The notes under the pieces were generated by a model. The model did no database searches. It was not told where the DNA came from and saw nothing but the letters and a program-made list of their open reading frames with translations. DNA of 64,000 bases from Hydrangea macrophylla (lineage: Eukaryota; Streptophyta; Magnoliopsida; Cornales; Hydrangeaceae), in assembly GCA_033977485.1 (NCBI GenBank), contig CM066994.1, positions 8,868,001 through 8,932,000 of the forward strand, written 5' to 3'. Shown here one piece after another: positions 1 through 11,700 of this stretch (position 1 is the first letter of the stretch; each line of letters starts with the position of its first letter). Made by a program: the position numbers and the translations under genes.

Positions 1-447
1 CACTTTACCCCCCTATGGTTCAAAAGTGGACACTTAACCACCCTGTGGTTTTGGAGTAAAGCAAAACTGTTAAATTTCCCTCGAAACTAACAAAAATTTT
101 AAAATTGGCAAAAAATATTAACACTTAACTCCCTTTGTTTTTTTTTTTGTTTTTTTTTTTTTTTTAAATAGTATCTTTTTTTTTTTTTTGCGATTTTTTT
201 TTTTGGGAGTTAAAAAAACAATAATTTAATTATTATCCGAAACTTATATCCCGGCACGATCAAACACAAGATTAGGATAAAACAGCTTATCCGACAATTT
301 TATCCATCACGTTCCAAACACAGGATAGCATAACAGCTTATCCGACAGGATTACTAATCCAGTCCGATCTTGCCTTATCCAGTCCAATCCGATAATTTTA
401 TCCGGCCAGCCAAACGAGGCCTAATAGTATCAAGAACATCACATAAC
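1..447. repeat. Transposon-derived block, copy A of a duplication
   Basis: This non-coding block aligns almost base for base with 25509-25941. Both copies hold a CTTTACCCCCCTATGG-type element end followed by a MITE-like stretch full of GGATAAG/CTTATCC motifs. Homology between the two copies stops abruptly at 447, where copia-coding sequence begins in this copy. Position 1 already lies inside the block, so its left edge is outside the window. Confidence 0.75.
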
Positions 448-3400
448 TTATCCCCTATGCCTCCTCTCTACGAGGCATTTGCCACTCTTGATGGTGACGA
501 GCGTCGCCGTCGCTTATTACAGCCTCCATCTCCTGCTGTCCATGAGACTCCTATACCTGATCAGATGGCTTTTGCAGCATCCACAGCTTCTGCTGTTCAC
601 TCTCAGGGGAATAAACCCCATTGTACTTATTGTAACAGAGATGGTCATGTCAGGGATCGCTGCTTCAAACTTCATCCAGAGCTTCGGGAAAAATATGCTA
701 GGAACAAAGGCAAAGTTCCCTCTCGGACTGCAGTAGTTGCAGATTCGCTACCCAACCAGTCTAATCCAGAAATGCTTCAACTCCAAGCTCAAATGAGTCG
801 GCTCCAGTCTCAGTTGGGATCACTTATTCAGCAGAGTACTCGTCCTGGACCTACCTCGACTGCTACTTTAGCTGCAGGTACTACCTCCACTGCTCTTCAT
901 GTTAAGTCTGGCCAGCCTACTTGGGTCCTTGATTCTGGAGCCAATGATCACATGACTGGTAAGTTGTCTTATTTTTCATCCCCGGTTATTCCCGTCTCTC
1001 AATATGTTCAAATTGTGGATGGCTCCATTGTCCACATCAAGAACAAGGGTGAAGTTACTTTATCTCTGAATATTACTTTATCCTCAGTTCTTCATGTTCC
1101 CAACTTTTCTTATAACCTTCTCTCTGTTAGTCGGCTTGCAAAGGACCTAAATTGTTCTGTTGTTTTCTTTCATGATCGGTGTCTCTTGCAGGACCAGACT
1201 TCGAAGAGGATTTTTGGCAGGGGATATGAGCGGGATGGACTGTACTACTTTGGGGATCCTCCAGGGGTGCATGGGCAGTTTTCTGGTTTCCAGGCATCTG
1301 TTTTGCCTACTTCTGAGTCTGTCAATTTTTCTTTAGAGTCTTTACATTTGTGGCACGCCCATTTGGGCCATGCGAACTTTCAATATCTTTGTCAACTATT
1401 TCCTCTACTAAAAAAAACTTGTCGGAAGTTGAATTTTAGTTGTGTGTTGTGTGAATTGTCTAAACATACACGATCTAGTTACATTCCTCGCATGCATCGT
1501 GCCCCATGTGCATTTGATCTTATTCATAGTGATGTGTGGGGTCCTTCCCCAATTACTGCTATCTCTGGCCATCGCTACTATGTCACATTTATAGATGATT
1601 ACACTCGTTGCACTTGGGTCTATCTTCTAAAGAAAAAATCCGAAGTATTCACTTTGTTCACCAATTTTCTGCAAATGATTAAAACCCAATTTAATACAAT
1701 TGTGCGTAATCTTCGATCTGACAATGGCAGGGAATATATTACTAATGAATTTCGATCGACTCTTAACCAAAAGGATATCCTTCAACAACTCACATGCCCA
1801 TACACCCGTGAACAGAATGGTGTTGCGGAACGAAAGAACCACTCCATCATGGCTGTTGTTCGGTGCCTTTGTGTGGGATGCATGTCCCCAAATATTTTTG
1901 GCATATGGCTGTTCTTACTGCAACCTACTTCTTGAATCGAACTCCTAGTCGAGTCTTACATGGTAGAGCCCCTTTACAAATTCTTCAGTCCAATTATACT
2001 CTTTTTCCGATTTTACCTCGAGTCTTTGGATGCACTTGTTTTGTTCAGAATCGGAGCCCTACTCGAACTAAATTGGATGATAAAGCAGTTCGGTGTATCT
2101 TCTTAGGGTACTCTTCTATGTCTAAAGGATATCGTTGTTATGATCCTGTTTCCGGTCACTTATATCACTCTATGGATGTCACTTTTTTGGAAGATACTCC
2201 TTTCTTTGCTGGCCCTAATTCTTCAACAGGAACTGCAGTTGACGAAGTCACAGAGGAGACTTGTGTGCTTCCGCGTCCTGTTTCCTCCTTTGAATCTCCT
2301 CAGGTGATCTCCTCGCCCCCTACGACTGACACCATGCTACCTCCAGTCATTACTACAGATCCTCAATAAGTGTACTCCCGTCGTCTAACTGCTCCAGTCT
2401 CTCAGCCATTATCCTCTCCGGTTTCTGGTAATGCTTCTAGTCCCCTTGAGTTTATTACTTCTCGATACCCTTCTCGTACTCGTCGTCCTCCTAATCGCTA
2501 TGGTTTCTCTACTAGTACTCACCACCCAATTGCCCAGTATGTTTCTTATTCAGGTCTTTCTGATACTTATCGGTCCTTTCTAAGCCGGGTGGACTCCACT
2601 CCGATTCCTCGGTCTATATCTGAGGCACTTCAGGACCCTCATTGGATAGCAGCTATGACTTTGGAAATGGATGCTCTTCAGCGCAACCAAACATGGGAGC
2701 TTGTTCCTCTCCCGAGCGGGGAAAAGACGGTTGGATGTAAATGGGTATTCAGTGTGAAGTACCAAGCGGATGGGTTGATTGAAAGGTATAAGGCCCGCCT
2801 TGTGGCTAAAGGGTTCACTCAGGTTCCAGGAAAGGACTATAGTGCAACTTTTGCTCTTGTGGCTAAATTGGCAACTGTTCGACTTCTCATCTCCTTAGCT
2901 GCCTCACATTCTTGGCCTCTACATCAGATGGATGTCAAGAATGCCTTCTTGAACAGTGATCTTCTTGAAACTATTTATATGGATCCCCCACCAGGTTTTC
3001 GGGCTGAGGGGGAGTATTCTGGGAAAGTCTGCCGTCTTCGCAAGTCTCTTTATGGCCTTAAGCAGTCCCCAAGGGGCATGGTTTAATCGCTTCAGCGAGG
3101 TTATTTTGTCTATGGGCTTTACTCGATGTCATTTGGACCACACGTGGTTTTTCCATCGTCGCCCGGATGGTCGTTGCGTGATTCTCTCTGTTTATGTTGA
3201 TGACATCATTATCACTGGAAATGATGTCCCAGGTATTGCCAAAGTTAAGACAATTCTTGGAAAGGTTTTCGATGTCAAAGATCTAGGCCCTCTCCGTTAT
3301 TTCCTAGGTATTGAGGTGGCTCGCTCCCGCCATGGAATTTCTTTATCTCAAAGGAAGTATGCTCTCGATCTACTTCAAGATACTGGTATGATGGGGTGTC

Positions 3401-4149
3401 GGCCAGCTTCTACCCCTATGGATCCAAACTAGAAGTTATCAGTTGAGTCGGGAGAACTTTTACCTGATGCTACTGTCTATCAGCGACTTGTTGGTCTTCT
3501 TATTTACTTGACTCACACACGACCAGACATCTCATTTGATGTGAGTGTTGTGAGTCAATTCATGCATGCTCCACGTTCCTCACATCTGGATGTTGTTCAC
3601 CATATTCTTAGATATCTCAAGACTTGCCCTGGTCTTGGGTTATTCTATACAGCTGGTCCTCAGAGTAGGATCTCGTGTTTTACCGACGCTGATTATGCAG
3701 GTTCTAAAACTGATAGACGCTCTACCTCAGGTTTTTGTACTTTCTATGGCAGCCATCTCCTTTCATGGAAAAGTAAAAAACAGGCCGTCGTTTCTAGATC
3801 TTCAGCTGAAGCCGAGTATCGAGCTATGGCTCAAGGCACATGTGAGCTTATCTGGCTTCGCTCCTTGTTGACAGAAATTGGGTATCCTATACGTGACTCT
3901 TCTACTTTGTTTTGCGACAACAAATCAGCTATAATGCTTGCTTCCGACTCTGTTCTCCACGAGCGAACAAAACATATCGAGGTGGATGTTCACTTCATAC
4001 GGGAGAAGGTTCGAGCAGGTGTTATTACTCCACAGTTTGTTCCCTCATCTGCTCAGACTGCAGATATGTTTACCAAGCCGGTTGGCCCGTCTCTTTTAGG
4101 AGCTTCTCTTAGCAAGCTTGGTCTTGTGGATATCTTCGCCCCAGCTTGA
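448..4149 (+). pseudogene. copia Gag-Pol polyprotein, broken
   Basis: The reading frame passes through a CCHC zinc knuckle (about 622-663, spacing C-x2-C-x4-H-x4-C) and the aspartic protease motif DSGA (about 937). Next come the integrase HHCC and catalytic core (FIDDYTR about 1588, SDNG about 1717), RT (YVDDIIITGND about 3195), and RNase H (DADYAG about 3685, EAEYRAMA about 3810). The frame shifts near 1860-1930 and near 3070-3090. In-frame stops lie at 2367-2369 (TAA) and 3430-3432 (TAG). The catalytic motifs themselves look intact, so decay is by frameshift and nonsense rather than by loss of active sites. The apparent open frame upstream of 448 belongs to the duplicated block, not to gag. 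Confidence 0.9.
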
Positions 4150-4156
4150 GGGGGAG

Positions 4157-4387
4157 TGTTGGAAATAAGATATTATATAGATAAGATTTCAGTCAAATCC
4201 TTTTAAAGGATATTAGGAGTTAATTTGATTTTATTTTTGATCTTATCTTTTTTTCTTTTCCTTTTATATTTTTCTTTCCTTTTCCTTAGTTTCCATTCTT
4301 GTAATCTAGGTTGTATATAACTACTGCTGTATATTGAGGAATAATACATCAGAAATTCTACCCCATCTCTTTCTTCTATCTCCAACA
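4157..4387 (+). repeat. 3' LTR of the truncated copia element
   Basis: It begins TGTTGGA and ends TCCAACA, the expected inverted ends, directly after a polypurine tract at 4147-4156. It contains a TATATAA-like motif and an AATAATACA stretch. Duplicated host sequence resumes at 4388. Confidence 0.85.
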
Positions 4388-7300
4388 AATGTCAATAACA
4401 AACTGAAAAGTTTGCAGTACTTATAAGGGGATATGAAGACTGCAGAGCTCAACCATCAATTAATTTTTGTTAACTTCCCAACAAGCACTATTACAAGAGC
4501 GTATAGATTATAGAATAGCATTCAAATTGGTTAGCTAAAACACCACCAGTAGCCTCAGAGAGATACTGCACTATCCATGCTAAAATGAGGTCATGTTTGG
4601 TAGTGCCTAAAACAGCAGGCTCGGCCTAAAAAAGACATCATCTCCAAGTTGTTGCCTGAGTGATTCATTTCGTTTCATAGTCCGCAAAAAGTTAGCAATC
4701 CTTTGATGGTCACCTTTATCTTAAGCTATTAACAAATTATTTCAATATTAGTACTAAAAGTGCAATAAAATTATCCCTCAGTTTTTCCCCTTCGATCAAT
4801 AATAAGATTCACGCATTCTTTTACGATTGCCAATCAAGTACAAACTCAATGGGAAGATCTCAATCTAAAGAGCTTCTACATACTATAGTGTAGCACCAGA
4901 CGAGAAGTATCTCCATGATAAAGTAAATTCGTTTCCATATCAGATAACTCAATAAAATTCAAACTTAATTTCCAAAGAGAGATAGGATGGTCACTCCTTA
5001 TTTAACTTAATTTAAACTAATCCACATAATTGATTGAAAGATACTTTATACCATGCAGTACAGTAGGAAACTGCGGAAACCAAACCTTCTGATAATCACA
5101 AGCTGCCACTGCCACAACATTTCTGAATGCTAAAATCTAAATTAGACAGAGTTGATTTAACTGAGTTGGGATCCATCTCTCTGCTCGTTGCAATGAAAAG
5201 ATCACTGTAGCTGAATGGATAAGAATCAAGAAACATACACTGCTATTAAACGATTTATCAGTAAAGAGGCTCGTAAAGAACCATACTTCATATCAATAAA
5301 GCATTCCAATATGTATAAACAAGATAACCTTCAGAGAAGAACGATGTATAATATGTGGCTAAATCAAGGATACTCGCTATAGGTACTTAACAAAAGCAAA
5401 AGAAAAGAATAGCATGGATCAGTCACCCATACCAGAAACTCTAATATATAGCTAAAAAGTAATAACCTCAAATGATTATTAGGAGGGAGAAGCTGAAAAA
5501 AAAGTATAAATTTCTACAAGTTTGGAGATAATAACATTCATCAGCTCGTGGATGCAGATTATCTAACAAGAACTCAAGCTTCAAGTTGGGTCAATTTAGT
5601 AGAAGACCAAAATTTAGATCCTGCTGTAGAACTACCCTGTCACATTTGAACCCATCACTCTTCATAAAATAGTACGTGAAAATAAGTTCTAGACATGCAT
5701 AACTGTTAAAAAAAAAAAAGAAAAAAAGAAAAAAGAAGACCTATTCAACTGTAAAATATTGATGCCATAAGCAGACCTTTGTAGCTGTAAACACCCCATC
5801 AAAACATTTACAAGTGCACCTTGACAAGCATCGTGTTTGTGGCCTAAACCAATACTAAGCAATTAGTATTGTAAGAATTGTCCACAAATAGTTGTGAGCA
5901 CAAACAAGCGTTGGAAAAAATACTAGTTGAGGACGTCATAGAAATTAATAGTGGGGGTGATCACACTGCACAGAGAAAGAGTGAACCCAAATTTTTGAAA
6001 CAACAAATAGTTGCGAGCATTACTCGAAAATATACTCCAGAGAGAACGAGTGATCACAAAATTTTGAAACTGAAAAAATTGTGAAACGCATAAATCATTA
6101 AATAGGTGAAAGTAAAACTAACTAAGAATGTCATAAAGATAATAGTCAAGAAAATTCATAAGAACAATTTGGTCATGTAATTAAGTGCTATTGATTCGCT
6201 AACAAACGAAAGGCTCATTTTTCTTCTAAAACAATTACCAATTGAAATGAGGTTGGCAAAAAGTAGTCTCAACTTCTACGATGTTCATGTCTTTATGATC
6301 AAGTTTCACTCTCCAAGTCTTTAGGATCATGTTTCACTTTCCTAAGTATTGGCCAATTTCACATAAACCTGATGGCAATTTGCTATGTAATGGTGACAAT
6401 AAGATTAACTATGAATAATGACATTCTCTAACCTCGGCACATTCATGGGATGTCGGTGTTGACTAAATCAATAGGCATTGATCAAGTTCCATCATGTTGT
6501 TCATTTATCATATCCACTGGTAATAGGAGTGGGGGTGGGGGTTCAAGAACAAGGATACGGAATTTATTAGAGCAACCACAACAATTTCCTTCATTTTGGC
6601 ATCTCCTTCATTTTTGGAGGCGATGGCCCCACCTTTTATAAAAACTACATACTTTCTTCACAACTTTATGCATTCTTTAATTATCTACCACTTTTTATTT
6701 AAACTTCATTTGTTTAATATTCTTATTTCAAAATTAAATAATTTATCCATTAACATACGAACAAAAAACTCATTAAAATCAAAATTACACTACAAGTTAT
6801 GGATGATTCACAAAGGTCATCTTATCAGCGTAATAAAATTGTTATTGTCCGTGATTTTTTTCCCCTAAGTTGTAATTGTTATTGATAAAACTGTAATGCG
6901 TCTTACTTCTCAATGAGAACTTCAATTGTGGAATATATCAATCATGCTTCTATTTGTATGAATTTATCTCCATTAAATAAACAGAAAATGAATAAATCCA
7001 AATACAAATTTTAAATTATCTAAAATTGAATAAAAATTAATTTTTAATTTAAGTAATAAGAATTATTTTTTTATGGATATAACAACTAATATCCAAAATT
7101 TGGGATACAAGTGGACTTGTAAAGGGTGAATATTGAAAAGAAATAAGATATGGGACGTAGATGGAATATCTGGACATGAATAGTAAAAAATGAAGGAGTT
7201 CTTCATTTTTTTGTTGGAGTGTCTTCAAGTATGAAGGAGTACTATTCACTCCATTTTTTATTTTTTATTTTTGAAAAATTGAAGATTGGTTGGGATTGGT

Positions 7301-7712
7301 TTTTGGGAGTTTTCCTTCAAAACCGAATAAATGAAAAGGACATCGCGTCCATACATTTCTGTGGATCCTGTTGCTGTTCTCTCACAGAAGTGCCACAAAA
7401 AAATATTAAAAAATAAATAAAAGTAGTTTTTAAACACAAGGACCTACTTTTTCCGCACCCAAGAAAATGTAGGGAAGTGTTGGCCTTTATAAAAGAGCAA
7501 TTCATATTTCATGAGAGAAGTTTAATTTGTGAAGGAAAAAAGGTACTTTGTATTTATTCTTCTAGCATATCCTCCTTAGTCCTTAGGCTGTAAAATGTAA
7601 ATTGATAGTTGTAAGCAACAATATTAGAAGAGGGTAAAATTGACATTTCAAAATTTAAAGAAAGATTATTGAGATAATTAGAGTGTGTACCTGATCGAGT
7701 GAAAAGAATTGG
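4388..7712. other. Non-coding duplicated block, copy A
   Basis: No convincing gene lies here. The block is collinear with 28966-32473, starting at AATGTCAATAACA and running to the 3' flank of the LRR fragment. The copies differ by indels. For example, 6370-6880 here is absent from the other copy, and the other copy has its own hAT-like insertion at 31495. A MITE-like stretch may lie between about 6560 and 7250, where GAGCAACCACAACAA faces TTGTTGGAGTGTCT, but no clean target duplication could be found. Confidence 0.7.
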
Positions 7713-7740
7713 GGTTTTATTTGTTCTAGCGGTGAGTCAC

Positions 7741-8735
7741 TCATCTCAGACTTCGATCAGCTATGACTTTATGATTGATGTTTATATAGGGAATGTGTGA
7801 AAGCTTGAGCCAGTTTTCTCCTATTTCCTTTTGGCAACGTACTTCTAGCAATGGACATCGCCAGGTATGTAGTCTCAAAAGCGAGCTTGGCAGTCCCTCA
7901 TCCGGTAAGGACTGTAGCTTAGGGCAGACCTGAATGAATAATTGCTCAAGACAATTGAGGTGTCGAACGCCATTGGGATTCAGCGATTTCAAATTTTCAC
8001 ATTCCGTGATTTCGAGATGGATAAGAGATGTAGGCAATAAAAACTCCTCTGGAAACGACTCCCACAATATTTACCTATGAAATGGCACTTTCTAAGTGAG
8101 GGAAGCCTTTGCAAACCCCACTCCGTCCGGAAAACCATGAATTTGGCGCAGCGACTGATGGTAAGCTCAGATAGACTATTGGGCAAACCCCCCGAGGAAA
8201 AGGACTCAATTTCTGGAAGATCCACCAGGACCAAGGATTGAAGAGATGACACTATTCTAATTGAAGTCAGGTTGTGAGCGGGTAATCCTCCTCCGTCTGC
8301 AAAAGATACCATCTTTGGACAATCCCTGATCTCTAGAGACTGCAGTGATGTCAGATGTCCCAAAAGGGATTCCAAGTTTTTGCATTTATTGATTTGGAGA
8401 GAGCAAAGGTTAGGAAAGAAGCCTAGTGGAAATATTTGACGGAATCACAACTACCAACTATTTTCAGTTTTTGAAGAAACTTGTATGGATATAGTGGCGA
8501 CTTTTAACTCTGGGAGATCCATCAAGTACAACAGTCAAAGAGTTGGAAAGAGAGTGGACATTTGTATGGGATGTGCCTTCAGCTTCTTGCATGAATTTAT
8601 TCTAATTTCAGTGAGATTGCGAGCTGGTAATCGTCCTTCCGAAAAATACACCATATTCGGACAATCATCGATACGTAGAGATTGAAGAGATGTCAAATTT
8701 TGGATCCCTTCAATAACCGAAAATGATTCAAAATT
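7741..8735 (-). pseudogene. NB-LRR 3' fragment (LRR C-terminus)
   Basis: Translated on the minus strand, this gives the C-terminal LRRs of the same family as genes 1 and 3, ending in the family tail (CQKEIGENWLK, HIPYI). It is broken into at least two frames by small indels, and the N-terminal CC and NB-ARC domains are missing. It starts in LRR sequence at 8735, directly against a second copy of the shared 3' flank (TTTGTTCTAGCGGTGAGTC, seen at about 7720, 8747 and 32480). It is therefore the 3' remnant of a fourth NB-LRR gene lying tail-to-head with gene 1, and it aligns with the 3' half of gene 3 through the block duplication. It encodes no functional receptor. Confidence 0.85.
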
Positions 8736-8793
8736 TGGGGTTTTATTTGTTCTAGCGGTGAGTCACTCATCTCTGACTTCATCAGCTATGACT

Positions 8794-11700
8794 TTATGAT
8801 TCGATGTATATATAGGGAATGTGTGAAATCTTGAGCCAGTCTTCTCCTCTTTCCTTTTGGCAACGTTCTTTTAGCAATGGAGGACATCCCCAGATACGTA
8901 GTCTCAAAAGCGAGCTTGGCAGTCCCTCATCGGGCAAGGACAGTAGGTTAGGGCAGTCCCAAATTATTAATTGCTCAAGACAATTGAGGTGTCGAAGGCC
9001 ATTGGGATTCAGTGATTTCAAATTTGGACAAGCCTTGATTGTGAGATTGGTAAGAGAGGTAGGCAATAGACACTCCTCTGGAAACGACTCCCAGAATACT
9101 TCACATTTACCTTCGAAATCACACATTCTAAGAGAGAGAAGCCTTTGCAAACCCCACTCCGTCCAGCAAGCCATGAGTTTGGTGCAGTATCTGATGGTAA
9201 GCTGAGATAGACTATTGGGCAAACCACCCGAGGGAAAGGAATCAAGTTCTCGAATATCTTCCAGGACCAAGGATTGAAGAGATGAGAGAAGAGTGCACAT
9301 TTGTTCAGGAAGTGCCTTCAGCCTCTTGCATGACCATATTTCAATTGAAGTCAGGTTGGGAGCGGGTAATCCTCCTCCGTCTGCAAAAGATACCATCTTT
9401 GGACAGTCCCTGATCTCTAGATATTTAAGTGATGTCAGATTTTGCTGCCCGTCCAATCCCGAAAGGGATTCCAAGTTTTTGCAACTTTCAATATGGAGAG
9501 AGCAAAGGTTAGGAAAGAAGCCTAGTGGAAAATATTTGAGGGTATCACAACTACCAAACATTGTCAGGTTTTGAAGAAACTTGTATTGATGCTCACTATC
9601 CTCATATAGCAACTCTAACTCTGGGAGATCCATCAACAACAACGATCGAAGAGATGGAAGGAGAGTGGACATTTGTTTCGGAAGTGCCTTGAGCTTCTCG
9701 CATGAATATATTCTAATTACAGTGAGATTGCGAGCTGGTAATCCTCCTTCCGGAAAATACACCATATTCGGACAGTAAGAGATACGTAAAGATTGAAGAG
9801 ATGTCCAATTTTGTATCCCTTCAATTGCCGAAAAGGATTCAAAGTTTCTGCATCCATCGATCTCCAGAGAGCGAAGCTTTGGAAAGAAGCCTAATGGAAA
9901 ATATTTGAGGGAATCACAGGTTCCTCCCCTTTTATTTACATCTTGAAAAAACATTTTAGGACCAGAATCAAAGTTTTCTCCCAGTATTTTCAAGTCTTGA
10001 AGAAACTTGTAATAATGCTGAGCATCCTCAGCTAGTGGCAATTCTAATTCTGGACATTTTTCGATTTCCAGAGAGTGAAACTTAGTGTTGACACGCTTCA
10101 TTTCCACCTCCGATTGGGAGCTAACGCTTTGATGGTCACCTCCTATGATCTGAATAGTATTAAGCATGGGACAATCAAATATTTTCAACTCTTCAAGATT
10201 TGTTAGCCTGCAGAGCTCCAGTGGCAGAATCTGAACAGTATGAAGCATGGGACATCTCGATATCACCAACTCTTTAAGATTTGTGAGCATGTAGAGCTCC
10301 TCTAGTGGCAGACACTGCAACTCTGAGATGTTTGAAATTCTCAATACTTGGAGAGAAGAGAAATGATGCACAGGCACAACTCCTGTGGTAGGATCAGTAA
10401 CCAGCTCCATTTTCTCGATCACAAGACGTTGCCAATTATATATCTCAAGTTTCTTCAAACACGGAAAGTGCATTGAAAACTTGCCTTTCAGTTTCGGACA
10501 ATTGCTTATACAAAGCTCCAGTAGGTGGCAGAACTCTTCGGCCCCCAACATAGACCATTCTTCCCACTCCGGCATCTCTTCAAACGTTAATTTTTCCAGA
10601 GATTGAAATGGTTTAATCCCAGAAGAATCATACCCATAGAACTCAGAACCAACCTTCCTCACCATATTCATTCCTTCAATGGTCAACTGCTGGAGAGAGG
10701 GTAGCTTCCCGAGAGGAGGAAGCTCGAAGCAATTAGTACACTTACAAAGATATAAGGATTTTAGTCCGAAGAATGAACAATTTCCTAACCAATCCGGAAA
10801 TCTTGAGCCACCGTAGTTTGTGATTGTGAGATGCTTCAACTTTACATGCGGTTGTAGCTTCGCAAGGACCTCTATGTCCTTTGGTGAATCATCAGTCCGC
10901 TCAGCAACCCATTCCAGGTTTAGCTTCTCAAGATGCTCCTTATTTTTCAAAATTGCTTCCAATGCATGTCTTACATTTTGGAGGTTTGAAATGGAGAGTG
11001 TGCCACGAAGATAATGAAGCTCTTTTAACTCACTAATCGTTGACCCAATTTGGTTCCCCACGATAAAGTTAGTTAACTGTTGGAGACTCCTTAGTTTACC
11101 AATTTGCATTGGCATATAGCTGATGTTTGTTCCACGGAGATCGAGATGACGCAAGCAAACTAATTTACAAAGGAGATCAGGCAATGTAGTGAGCCTTCTA
11201 CAGTCCCACAGCAAAAATGTTTCTAAATTACACAACCTACAAATTGTATCAGGCAATGATACAATCTTTGTATCAGAGAGGTCCAAATGGCGAAGATGGA
11301 TCAAATTACAAATTGAATCAGGCAAGGATACAATCTTTGTACCAGAGAGGTCCAAATGGCGAAGATGGATCAAATTACCAATTGAATCAGGCAAGGATGC
11401 AATCTTGGTATAAGAGAGGTCCAAATGGCAAAGATGGATCAAATTACCAATTGAATCCGGCAAGGATACAATCTTGGTATAAGAGAGTTCCAAATGGCGA
11501 AGATGGATCAAATTACCAATTGAATCGGGCAAGGATACAATCTTTGTATCAGAGAGTTCCAAATGGCGAAGATGGATCAAACGACCAATTGAATCGGGCA
11601 AGGATACAATCTTTGTATCAGAGAGGTCCAAATGGCGAAGATTGATCAAACTACCAATTGAATCGGGCAAGGATACAATCTTTGTATCAGAGAGGTCCAA

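Larger units (their letters stand above)
448..4387 (+). mobile_element. 5'-truncated Ty1/copia retrotransposon
   Basis: Gag zinc knuckle, protease, integrase, reverse transcriptase and RNase H occur in that order, which is diagnostic of copia. A purine-rich tract (TTGAGGGGGAG) and a 231 bp 3' LTR follow. No 5' LTR or tRNA primer site exists. The element begins inside gag directly against duplicated host sequence at 447/448. LTR elements are not normally truncated at the 5' end on insertion, so a later deletion probably removed the 5' LTR and the adjacent host DNA. The element cannot move by itself. Confidence 0.9.

Noticed and set aside
6560..7250. Possible 690 bp MITE with GAGCAACCACAACAA / TTGTTGGAGTGTCT ends
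   Set aside because: The ends match poorly, no target duplication was found, and part of the interior is shared with the other duplicated block outside any such element.
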